DNA of 19,003 bases, taken from assembly GCA_963169055.1 (NCBI GenBank), contig CAUJFU010000017.1, positions 1 through 19,003 of the forward strand, given 5' to 3'. The translations under genes were made by a program, and so were the position numbers. Each line of letters begins with the position of its first letter. The first letter of the stretch is position 1. Under the pieces are notes generated by a model that worked only from the letters and a program-made list of their open reading frames with translations, made no database searches and was not told the DNA's origin. The stretch comes from Myxococcota bacterium. Its GTDB lineage: Bacteria; Myxococcota_C; UBA6777. Shown one piece after another: positions 8,412-16,211 of this stretch.

Positions 8412-8495
8412 TGACCCCATGTTGGCGAAGAGATCATTGTATTTCAAACCAACGGCTCTGTCGATTGAAACACCGAGAACACGGGGTTTTTCCAC
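8370..8495 (+). repeat. Interspersed hairpin repeat, copy B
   Basis: This copy begins 40 bp after the stop of the Asp-box gene. It has two perfect hairpins, GTGGGGC-TTT-GCCCCAC (8370-8386) and AGAGGGC-TTC-GCCCTCT (8395-8411). The shared core CTTGACCCC, TTGGCGAAGAGA, TTTCAAA, CTCTGTCG and GAACACG follows, and then GGGGTTTTT. It lies between convergent genes, so the hairpins could stop transcription from both sides, although no U-tract follows them directly. Confidence 0.8.
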
Positions 8496-8576
8496 AAGTG
8501 CAATCTTCTTCGGATATCGACACGGCTCGGTTGCGAGGGCAGTTTTGCAGAACCGACCCAACAACCCACGCAACAG

Positions 8577-10205
8577 TCAATCAAACAGCGGAGCCTCAAA
8601 GACCCGAAGCTGTGCTTGTCGCGCATCGTCGCTCTCTGCGTCGGCTTGAAGCGTTTGCCTCAACGCAGCCAAGATCCCCAAAAAGGTGGAAGTATGCTCT
8701 TCGTTGTGATGTTCACCAACGACCGATCGGAGCCGCTCTAGCGGTTCATCCAACGTCTGCTTCCACGCTTCTTGTTCGCTTCTCTGATCGCCGCCAAGAC
8801 GCTCTTGGAAATAGGCGTTGAGACCCCACAACACCCAACACATCTCTTCCCATTTCTCTTGCGATGGGTTGTGTTGACCGAATTCTTCTTCCCATCGCTT
8901 CAACTGTCCCAAGACCAAAGATTCTTGCTCCGCTCCAAACACACCACACGCGACCGCAAGACTCTCCCTTCCGCTCAAATCAAGACGGCAAAGCGCGACC
9001 CTTTCTTCCAAATCCAAAGCCCACAATCCCTTCACTTTTGCTTCCCAACACATCTTGCTCCACGCGACCTCTGCGCCCGCTCGAATGTGTGCAAATCGAT
9101 GGTGCAGCAAAACTTGCACAAGGAAAGGGACGGCTTCTTTGGCGGACTCCCCCATCTCAACCAACGCCTCCAACACACACTCTCCTCCCCAACGATCCAG
9201 ATTTTGTAAAAAAGCCAGAGCAAGCGCAGGAGCGGCTTCCTTCGCGAAATCTCTCATCCTACCCAATGCTTTTGCCGCACAAACCGTGACACGCCATTCC
9301 TGATCGTTCAAAGCTTGAACGAGCGATCGGGCGGCTTCTTTGGTATGTTTCTCCAACCCACCCAACGCTTCTGCTGCGCAAATCCTGACTCGCTCGGATC
9401 GATCTTGCAAAGCGAGAAGCAGTGCAGGGACAGCCTCTTTGGAAGATTCCGCCCATCCCCCCAATGCTTCCGCTGCGCAAACCCTCACATCATCGTCCTG
9501 ATCCTGCGAGGCTTGCACGAGAAGAGGGACAACGACAGCATCGTTCTTCATCCTGCCCAATACCCGCACCGCATGAGTTCTGATGTCCTTGTCCTGTTCT
9601 TGCAACGCTGGAAGAAGCGCAGGGACAGCTTCTCTTGCATCGTTCCCCCGTTTCAACAAGGCTTCTGCTGCGTGGACTCTAACGAGACTGAATGGATCTT
9701 GTAGCACTTGGAGGAACGCAGAGATCACTTCTTTGGCGGACTCACCGATCTCGTCCAATGCCTTGACTGCGCGCACTCTGATCCACCCCTCCTCGCGTTG
9801 CAAGGCTTGCACAAGGCTCGAAACAACCTCTTTGCCATGATCCCCCATCCCAACCAATGCCTCCAACGCGACTTTGTGAACAGAATCACTTGGATGGAAC
9901 AAAAAGGGCACCAAAGCTGACACAGACGAAACTCCGCCCTGCAAAACGAGATTCAAAGCATCCCAAGAGAGTCCCTCCGACGATGTCGGATAAGAAGAGA
10001 AGAAACTGAAGCAGAAAGGACAGTCAAAGCCGCCATCCTTGCAAGCATAAAAGCGATGGCCGTCGTAGTAGCCATGATAACCGTGATAGCCCTGATCGTG
10101 GTCATCGACCGAATCGGATACCTTGAATTCAAACTGTATGGCTTGTTGTTTTTGAGGATAGCGTGCAAGACGGCGTTTGCGTTGTTTTTGTGTTCCGATC
10201 TTCAT
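8577..10205 (-). CDS. HEAT-repeat protein with a Tyr/His/Gly- and Cys-bearing N-terminus
   Basis: This 542-aa protein is mostly an alpha-solenoid. About eight or nine PBS-lyase-type HEAT repeats of ~38 residues run from about residue 81 to 405. They have the recurrent pattern VRVxAAEALGxxxxxxKEAVPALLxALQD (for example VRVCAAEALGGW and VRICAAEALGGL). Such proteins usually act as protein-binding scaffolds. The N-terminus is basic (residues 6-20), then carries a YHGYHGYYDGH stretch (40-50) and Cys55, Cys62 and Cys65, which could bind a metal. The C-terminal ~135 residues are helical and unassigned. The start at 10205 is supported by AAGGTGA; the ORF stays open further upstream but without an RBS. 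No signal peptide is visible, so it is probably cytoplasmic. The gene is monocistronic and convergent with the Asp-box gene. Its function is unknown. Confidence 0.88.
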   Translation of the reverse strand: MKIGTQKQRKRRLARYPQKQQAIQFEFKVSDSVDDHDQGYHGYHGYYDGHRFYACKDGGFDCPFCFSFFSSYPTSSEGLSWDALNLVLQGGVSSVSALVPFLFHPSDSVHKVALEALVGMGDHGKEVVSSLVQALQREEGWIRVRAVKALDEIGESAKEVISAFLQVLQDPFSLVRVHAAEALLKRGNDAREAVPALLPALQEQDKDIRTHAVRVLGRMKNDAVVVPLLVQASQDQDDDVRVCAAEALGGWAESSKEAVPALLLALQDRSERVRICAAEALGGLEKHTKEAARSLVQALNDQEWRVTVCAAKALGRMRDFAKEAAPALALAFLQNLDRWGGECVLEALVEMGESAKEAVPFLVQVLLHHRFAHIRAGAEVAWSKMCWEAKVKGLWALDLEERVALCRLDLSGRESLAVACGVFGAEQESLVLGQLKRWEEEFGQHNPSQEKWEEMCWVLWGLNAYFQERLGGDQRSEQEAWKQTLDEPLERLRSVVGEHHNEEHTSTFLGILAALRQTLQADAESDDARQAQLRVFEAPLFD

Positions 10206-10212
10206 GGCACAA

Positions 10213-10219
10213 TCACCTT
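10213..10219 (-). promoter_or_regulatory. RBS that sets the start of the HEAT-repeat gene
   Basis: AAGGTGA on the minus strand ends 7 nt before the ATG at 10205. The longer in-frame start at 10244 has no such site. Confidence 0.6.
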
Positions 10220-10330
10220 GATACGAAAACGTTAAGACAATCAAAGAAGTAGCTCGCCTTTTACAGTAGCATGGCCTCTTTCGTTTGCGAAACTATAACG
10301 TCCAAAACAAGACAGCAACCACACATTGCA

Positions 10331-10417
10331 CACTTTTTCCAAAAACATTGCACACTGCACACTTTTTCCAAAAACATTGCACATCGCGCACTTTTTCCAA
10401 AAACGTTGCACACCGCA
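10331..10417. repeat. 29-bp tandem repeat, three units
   Basis: Three head-to-tail units occupy 10331-10359, 10360-10388 and 10389-10417. All share CACTTTTTCCAAAAAC(A/G)TTG and differ mainly in their last few bases. A partial unit precedes the first (ACATTGCA, up to 10330). The TTTTTCCAAAAA core is nearly palindromic. The array starts about 125 bp upstream of the HEAT gene start. It may be a minisatellite or a set of regulator sites. There are no spacers, so it is not CRISPR. Confidence 0.85.
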
Positions 10418-10448
10418 CAAGAGTGATCCCGAGCGCAACGAGCAACAA

Positions 10449-10511
10449 AACTTGCGCGACGGCTGCGTCACCTTGCGAGGCGACTCGGTGACCTTGCGAG
10501 ACGACTCGGAG
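10449..10511. repeat. 21-bp degenerate tandem repeat, three units
   Basis: Three units lie at 10449-10469, 10470-10490 and 10491-10511. The last two are nearly identical (ACCTTGCGAG(G/A)CGACTCGG). The first is more diverged (AACTTGCGCGACGGCTGCG). The period equals seven codons, but the frames spanning it look like neither family nor signal sequence. A separate 14-bp direct repeat, AAGGTCCAAAACCC, also with a 21-bp offset, is found at 10702-10715 and 10723-10736. Confidence 0.6.
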
Positions 10512-10727
10512 GCTTCGTTTTTTGAGATTGGAAGCCACCCCCCTCGGAAAATTGTTTTCCCACCACAAAATGTCCTTGTATTTCATCAGGATAGAAAACC
10601 ATCTCCAAACCACACAAGATCCAAAACAAAACACCCCTTACTCTGCTTTTTTCATCAAAAAGCGTTCTGTGCGGAAGATCGGGCTGGATGGTTCGGCTAC
10701 GAAGGTCCAAAACCCAAAAGGCAAGGT

Positions 10728-10853
10728 CCAAAACCCCCCGTGTTCGCGCCCGTTCACGCGGCAGAGTCATTTGTTTGAAAAACGTCGATTCACCCCGCCA
10801 ATACGGGGTCAAGGGGGCCGCGACCCCTTGCGGGGCGTGGGGCAGCGCCCCAC
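10728..10853 (-). repeat. Interspersed hairpin repeat, copy C
   Basis: Read on the minus strand, this copy starts with the perfect hairpin GTGGGGC-GCT-GCCCCAC (10837-10853). It continues with CTTGACCCCGTATTGGCG, TTTTTCAAAC, GACTCTG, GCGCGAACACG and a GGGG/TTTT end. It starts 29 bp after the stop of the TolB-like kinase gene, so it has the same placement and orientation relative to a 3' end as copy B. It may lie in the 3' UTR of the kinase operon. Confidence 0.75.
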
Positions 10854-10882
10854 AAAAAGAAACACCCAAAACAAACTACCGA

Positions 10883-13384
10883 TCACGATTCAGGAGAAGA
10901 GGCGGGCGTAGAGGTAGGCAAAGGCAGGAGGTTTCGGCGAGCTTGCTCACAGGCTTGCAAAAAGCGGGGTTCTGTACGCAAGGGAAGGGTCAAGGGGCAA
11001 TGTTCGAGCCAGACGACATCTTTGTAATCAGAGCGCAGAGCAGATTCGATTGACGCATAAAAAGAGTCGGTGTCATCGAGGTAGAGGGACATCTCCGCTT
11101 TCATGCGCCAATTGGTCGCCACAACTTGGGTCTTGTGCTCAGCTTGTCGGGATCGTACTTCAACGAACGTCTCAAAATAATGAGCATCCACGGTACGTTC
11201 CCGCTGCATCTGACGCAATACAACGGTAGCAGAGCGAATAAACGAAGCAAACGGAGTCAAAGGCTCGATTTCTTCGGTAGGTTCGGATTGCAACCACACA
11301 GGGGTTGTTCGCCAGAGGTCGATCCGCGCACGAGCGAACGCACGAAACCAAAACAACGACGGCTCGACATCCAAGGCCAACAAGCGATCCGCCTCTTCCC
11401 ACCGCCCTGAGAGCGCATAAGCTCGCGAAAGATCCGAGCGCAACACCGTCGAGCGAGGCTCCATCGAATAAGCGCGCTCCAACCAAGCCAACGCCAAGTC
11501 CAACGGGCCGATCTCTAGGAGAATTCGACCTGCGATCTCGTAGGCTTCGGACAGCAACGGTGAGAGAGCAATAGCTTTTTGAAGGTGCTGGAGACTTTCG
11601 AACCACCGACCTTCTGCATAGACCAACAAGGCCTGCGCAAAATACCCTTCTCCCCGTGAAGGAGCGACCTCAAGAGCGCGCCGAGCTAGTTCCCACGCAA
11701 GGCTAGTTTGTTCTTTCTCGCTCTGCGGGCGAAAGAAAGCGCGCCTTGCATGAGCGGTTGCAGCAAACGACAAAAAGAGCGGATCGTTGGGGACACGAAG
11801 CAAAGCTTCGTGGAACATCTCGATGGCTTTTAAAAAATTTTCGTTCCAATTTTGGCGCAAGAAATGGCGGCCACGCGCATACAATTCGATGGCAACGGGA
11901 TCTTCTGTAGAAAGATAAGCGCGCTGTTGCGAGCGAGAGTTTAAGACACGGGCGATCTCGTCGCTCCACGCTTCGATCGAGACAAAAAAGGTCGGCCAAT
12001 CGGATTGCATACGTTTGGCCCATAATTGAAAACCGTCCTGTACAGAGTGCAACCGCAAGACGAGGCAGAGTTCGCCCGAAGGCAAAGCCTCCAAAGAGCC
12101 GTTGAGGATCGCATCCACGCGCAAGTGCCGCCCCAACGCCAAGATGTCCTGAGAAAGCCCAGAAGCATTTTCGACCGCACCACGAGAACAGACCAACAAG
12201 CCCCCCGCAGAAGACAGCATATCGGCCAAATCCGATCGCCAATTGGACTCCCACGGATCGGCTTGGACTCCATCGCCTACAGCCAAGGGCAAGATGGCGA
12301 TCCGCTTTGCGTAGTCAGAAGGAATCCAAGAAGCGCGATCGCGTTCGAAAAGCATCGCGCTTGTGGGGCTGGTGAGTTGTCCGAGCGGATCGCCGTGTTG
12401 TTCGGAAAAAGGGCAAACAATAAGCATCTCGGAGATATCTTTGACGGTAGGAAAGCGATCACGGGGATCGTTTGCGAGGCAGCGCTCGACAAGATCACTG
12501 AGAACCTCGGGAATCTCAGAAGAGAGCGTGCGCAACGGAACGATGGTTTCGTGAAGGCGGCGGTACATCAGGTTCGCAGGGTTATTTCCAGCCCATAGAC
12601 GTTTTCCAGAAAGCATCTCGTACATGATCACGCCAAGGGCGTAGATATCGGCTCGGTGGTCGATCGACGGCTCACCCTCAATTTGTTCGGGAGCCATATA
12701 GCCCAAAGAGCCGACGATCATCCGATCTTTGGGCTTGACGGCCTGCTGCTGTGCGAGAGTGGTGGCGATCCCAAAATCAGTTAAAACGACCCGCCCTTCC
12801 GAAGCGATCATGATATTGGATGGTTTGATATCGCGATGCACGACTTGGGCGCGGTGTGCGGCATCAAGCCCATCACAAAGCTGTTTGACGATCCACAAGA
12901 TCTGATGAACCCCTAGATGTCCCGACGTTTGCAACCATTGGGCAAGGGTATGACCTTGAATGTATTCCATCGTGAGATACAGGGTTCCTTTGTCTTCTCC
13001 CATATCAAAAACACGGGCGACGTTGGGATGAGAGATCTTGCGAGACAGCTTGACCTCGCGTTTGAGCTGATCGATGGACAGCGGATCACCTTGATGCAGC
13101 GAGCGCAACATCTTGAGAGCGATCCATTCGTCCAAGATCTCGTCGTACGCGCAATAAACGTCTCCCATACCACCGCTGCCCAAAAGCGAGACGATCCGAA
13201 AACGCTGTCCGATCCGCGTCGTCGGAGCCGCGTTTGTGGCATCCGCAGAAAACGGCACCATATCCAACAGGGTGGTTTCGAGGCGTTGGGGCATCGGCTC
13301 AAAGATATCGTTGATGCGCAAAGAGGGCTGTTGCGGCAAAGATGCCCAATGGACGCGGTTGGTGTGATCAGGTGGGTAGGTCAT
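10883..13384 (-). CDS. Ser/Thr protein kinase fused to TolB-like and TPR domains
   Basis: This 833-aa protein is a Hanks-type kinase. The kinase domain is at about residues 60-325 and is complete. It has a GSGGMG loop (69-74), Lys91 in ALKML, Glu110, catalytic HRDIKPSN with Asp185, DFG (203-205) and APE (231-233). A TolB-N/FlgO-like domain follows (about 358-485: RIAILPL, LADMLSSAGGLLVCSR, ILNGSLEALPSGE). It is the kind seen in adenylate cyclase- and kinase-linked regulators. TPR-like helices then run from about 495 to 680 (YARGRHFLRQ, AIEMFHEALLRVPNDP, AIALSPLLSEAYEIAG). No membrane segment is visible, so it is probably cytoplasmic. AAAGGA precedes the ATG by a normal distance. It is the last gene of a three-gene operon, 38 bp after the PEGA kinase. 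Substrates are unknown. Confidence 0.93.
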   Translation of the reverse strand: MTYPPDHTNRVHWASLPQQPSLRINDIFEPMPQRLETTLLDMVPFSADATNAAPTTRIGQRFRIVSLLGSGGMGDVYCAYDEILDEWIALKMLRSLHQGDPLSIDQLKREVKLSRKISHPNVARVFDMGEDKGTLYLTMEYIQGHTLAQWLQTSGHLGVHQILWIVKQLCDGLDAAHRAQVVHRDIKPSNIMIASEGRVVLTDFGIATTLAQQQAVKPKDRMIVGSLGYMAPEQIEGEPSIDHRADIYALGVIMYEMLSGKRLWAGNNPANLMYRRLHETIVPLRTLSSEIPEVLSDLVERCLANDPRDRFPTVKDISEMLIVCPFSEQHGDPLGQLTSPTSAMLFERDRASWIPSDYAKRIAILPLAVGDGVQADPWESNWRSDLADMLSSAGGLLVCSRGAVENASGLSQDILALGRHLRVDAILNGSLEALPSGELCLVLRLHSVQDGFQLWAKRMQSDWPTFFVSIEAWSDEIARVLNSRSQQRAYLSTEDPVAIELYARGRHFLRQNWNENFLKAIEMFHEALLRVPNDPLFLSFAATAHARRAFFRPQSEKEQTSLAWELARRALEVAPSRGEGYFAQALLVYAEGRWFESLQHLQKAIALSPLLSEAYEIAGRILLEIGPLDLALAWLERAYSMEPRSTVLRSDLSRAYALSGRWEEADRLLALDVEPSLFWFRAFARARIDLWRTTPVWLQSEPTEEIEPLTPFASFIRSATVVLRQMQRERTVDAHYFETFVEVRSRQAEHKTQVVATNWRMKAEMSLYLDDTDSFYASIESALRSDYKDVVWLEHCPLTLPLRTEPRFLQACEQARRNLLPLPTSTPASSPES

Positions 13385-13422
13385 CGATCATCCTTTGTGC
13401 GGTGGCTCAAAAATGACGACCG

Positions 13423-16191
13423 TTATTTTTTCTCTAGCTTTTCCAGCTTGATGCCCATCTTTCGGGGGGCAACGATCCGCCATGTAAAGTCGCGGGGTTG
13501 GTAGCCTTGTTTTTGGAGGCGAAGATCGAGGGTAGCGTTGGCGGCGATATCGAGGATGCAAGGGGTGCGAGCGACTTTTCCATGCCCTTTGATCCAAACC
13601 TCCGCACCTGCGGGGAAAGTCAACAGATGGATCGAGTAGGTATAGACGGGACGAGAGCCGCGAGGCCCCGGGAGAACGACACGCATCGTCGGAAGGTCCG
13701 CATCTTCGGTGCGTTTGGTGATCTGAGGGACAGGTGGGAGTTGTCCTTCTGGAGGAGGGGCGGGATCTGTGGGGGCGGTTTTGTTTTGGAAGAAGAAAAA
13801 CCAGATCCCCAACGCGATCAATAAGACGCTGACAACCCCCACAAGCATCAGCAGTGGGCCTTTGGGGGAAGCCTGTGTTTGTGCAAGGGGCCGCTCAGGA
13901 GGCAGGTGGTCTTGGACTGTTTGGTGGAGCGCTCTGCTTTGCTTTTCTGTGCGTAATTTTTTTGCGATATCACGGGCAAAAGCTTGATCGAGGGAAGTGG
14001 GTTCTTCTTCGACGGCGACAGGCGGGGGTTTGTGGGGAGAGGGAACACCCGCCAAGGAAGTGGACAACGTATCCATCGCAGCAGGGCGGACGTTCGCAAG
14101 ATGGATGGGCGCGATCATCTCGGTGGCTGTAGGGATTTGTTGGTGCGTGAAGTCGGGTATTTGCGAAGAACTCGATGGGCTGCGTTGTTGGAGAGCTTGG
14201 GAACCGGGTGGAAGGATCGAAGCAAGGTCGACCGAACGTGTGGCGTCGTCGTGTTGGATGCTCTCATCGAAGAGAGATCGCACGATCTGCGGTGTTTTGG
14301 GGTTTTTGCGCGGCGTGGGTTCATCTTCCAACACCAGAGGTTTGGGGTTTCTGCGCGGTGTGGGGGCGTCTTCTTCGTAGTCTTCTTGAGCGGAGGTTTG
14401 GGGAGATCGAGGGAGATTGCGATCAGGGAGAAGAACAACGGAAGTGGCGGCATCGGTGGTAGAGATATCTTTTTCGGCGGGGGGGGACAGTTTGGGTGGA
14501 GTGGTGGTCGAAGGGAGCGAGAGCGGAACGGGGCTATGGGACGAAGAGGGCGGCGGTGGCAACATCTCAAGAAACGAGGGGGCAGGCATCGGAATAGTCG
14601 GTGGCGCAGGGAGCCTAGACAAGGGGCTTTGCGAGAGAGGGGGAGGCGAAGCAAAGCCGGGGAAAGGGAGTGCATTTGGAGAAGAAGGCGCAAGGGCTTG
14701 TGGCAAGGGCGAGGGGACACTCGCCAACGAAGTCTCGCTGCTGCGGGGTAAAAAGGGAGATGGCATGCCTGAGATCGATCGTTCGGGATGTTGTGAGGGT
14801 CCCGATGGATGGGAAAGATTGGCATTCAAAGGAGGAAGGGAGCCTTGGACATTCGGATAAGAAGCCGAAGAGGGAGCACTTTGAGGCGGCCAGCTTTGGG
14901 CGGACTTTCCGGCAGCTTGGGAATCTTCGGCGAGTTCAGAAGCGGTGGTGGAGATGCTTTTACTGCCCACAAAAGAGCCTGTGTTTGCGGTTTCGTTGCG
15001 GCTTTCTGGAGCGTCGTTTTTTTCGCAGGGTTCTTGTGGGGGCTGTTTTCCTCGGAGGATCGAGCGCTCGATAAAAGGAGAAGAAGCGAGGCTGTCTCGT
15101 TCTCGGAGGTTGGAGCGTTCGTGAAGGAAACGTTGTGGATCAGAAAGAACAGCAGAGACGTCGCCATCCATATCGAGAGTTGTGGTGTCTTCCTCAGGGC
15201 GATCATCGTAAGTCGATTCAAGTTCGTCTTTTTGAGGGCGGAAGGCGGAGCGCAAGGCTTCATAGATCTGCCAAGCGGAAGCAAAGCGCTGCGAAGGATC
15301 TTTGGCGAGGGCTTTGGCGAGCAAGGCTTCTAAGGCTGGATTGGGCGGAAGATCGGGGCGGATATCCGAAAGGCGAGGGGGAGTGTGGGTGATATGGCCG
15401 AGCATTACTTCGGTGGGTGTTTTGCCTTGAAAGGGAGTGCGGCCTGAGATGGCCTCAAAAAGGATCACCCCAACAGAGTACAGATCCGAGCGGGGAGTGA
15501 TCTGTGACAAGTCACCACGGGCTTGTTCGGGGGACATGTAGGTGGGCGAGCCGTAGACTTCGCCGTCGACGGTAAACTCGGAGGGGATACCAGTTTGAGC
15601 GATGCGTGCGATGCCAAAGTCGAGGATCTTGAGGACTTCACGGCCACGACGCTGAAGAAGAAAGAGGTTTTCAGGTTTGAGATCGCGGTGGACGATATCT
15701 TTTTCGTGGGCTTCTTCGAGAGCGCCGCAAAGCTGTTCAAACAGATTGAGGATGCGTGCGGGTGGGAGGGCTTCGCCGCCGCGAATGACTTGTTTGAGGG
15801 TTTTGCCTTCAAGGTATTCCATGACGAGGTAAAAGCCGAAGCTATCGAACCAACCAAAGTCTGTTTCGCGGATGATGTTTTCGTGGTCCAAAGAGGCGAT
15901 CACGCGGGCTTCTCGACGAAAGCGCTCGACAACTTCTTGGTCAGCAGCGAACTGTGGATGCAGGAATTTGATAGCGTAGGGTTTTCCGAGGTTAACGTGT
16001 TCAGCGAGATAGACGACCCCCATCCCTCCAGAGCCGATACGCTTGACAAGACGGAGATTTCCGACTTGGCGTCCGACAAGCGGATCAGACGAGCGATTTT
16101 GAGATATCTCGTTCAACTGCGCGCCACACTGCAAGCAAAACTTTGCAGCAGGCGGATTGACATGGCGGCACTTGGGGCAGGCGATCTCCAT
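13423..16191 (-). CDS. Membrane Ser/Thr protein kinase with zinc ribbon and C-terminal PEGA domain
   Basis: This 922-aa protein is a single-pass signalling kinase. A zinc ribbon opens the protein (Cys5, Cys8, Cys19, Cys22). The kinase domain at about 45-320 is complete: GSGGMG (53-58), Lys75 in AIKFL, HRDLKPEN with Asp170, DFG (191-193), and SPEQ in place of APE. A long Pro/Ser-rich linker (~330-760) follows and contains two similar PTPR(R/K)NPK elements. A transmembrane helix (~780-800, LLMLVGVVSVLLIALGIWFFFF) leads to a PEGA-like domain at 850-922 (FPAGAEVWIKGHGKVARTP, QGYQP). The kinase is thus cytoplasmic and the PEGA domain is outside the inner membrane. PEGA domains are thought to bind envelope ligands. 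The gene starts 20 bp after the esterase stop and precedes the second kinase by 38 bp. The RBS is weak (AGCGAG region), so translational coupling is possible. Confidence 0.94.
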   Translation of the reverse strand: MEIACPKCRHVNPPAAKFCLQCGAQLNEISQNRSSDPLVGRQVGNLRLVKRIGSGGMGVVYLAEHVNLGKPYAIKFLHPQFAADQEVVERFRREARVIASLDHENIIRETDFGWFDSFGFYLVMEYLEGKTLKQVIRGGEALPPARILNLFEQLCGALEEAHEKDIVHRDLKPENLFLLQRRGREVLKILDFGIARIAQTGIPSEFTVDGEVYGSPTYMSPEQARGDLSQITPRSDLYSVGVILFEAISGRTPFQGKTPTEVMLGHITHTPPRLSDIRPDLPPNPALEALLAKALAKDPSQRFASAWQIYEALRSAFRPQKDELESTYDDRPEEDTTTLDMDGDVSAVLSDPQRFLHERSNLRERDSLASSPFIERSILRGKQPPQEPCEKNDAPESRNETANTGSFVGSKSISTTASELAEDSQAAGKSAQSWPPQSAPSSASYPNVQGSLPPLNANLSHPSGPSQHPERSISGMPSPFLPRSSETSLASVPSPLPQALAPSSPNALPFPGFASPPPLSQSPLSRLPAPPTIPMPAPSFLEMLPPPPSSSHSPVPLSLPSTTTPPKLSPPAEKDISTTDAATSVVLLPDRNLPRSPQTSAQEDYEEDAPTPRRNPKPLVLEDEPTPRKNPKTPQIVRSLFDESIQHDDATRSVDLASILPPGSQALQQRSPSSSSQIPDFTHQQIPTATEMIAPIHLANVRPAAMDTLSTSLAGVPSPHKPPPVAVEEEPTSLDQAFARDIAKKLRTEKQSRALHQTVQDHLPPERPLAQTQASPKGPLLMLVGVVSVLLIALGIWFFFFQNKTAPTDPAPPPEGQLPPVPQITKRTEDADLPTMRVVLPGPRGSRPVYTYSIHLLTFPAGAEVWIKGHGKVARTPCILDIAANATLDLRLQKQGYQPRDFTWRIVAPRKMGIKLEKLEKK

Positions 16192-16211
16192 GCTTTGCTC
16201 GCTATCTCTCG

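Noticed and set aside
10331-10417. Possible CRISPR array
   Set aside because: The units abut directly with no unique spacers, only three are present, and no cas gene is nearby.
10546-10560. Small palindrome GGAAAA-TTG-TTTTCC as a terminator or operator
   Set aside because: The stem is A/T-rich and only 6 bp, with no T-run after it and no gene start next to it. Chance is likely.
10293-10778. Short open frames across the 29-bp and 21-bp repeats on both strands
   Set aside because: They owe their openness to the repeats, give low-complexity peptides, and have no RBS.
22-11314. Shared 14-mer GGGGTTGTTCGCCA at about 22-36 and 11301-11314
   Set aside because: About one such match is expected by chance in 19 kb, and one copy lies inside the kinase coding sequence.
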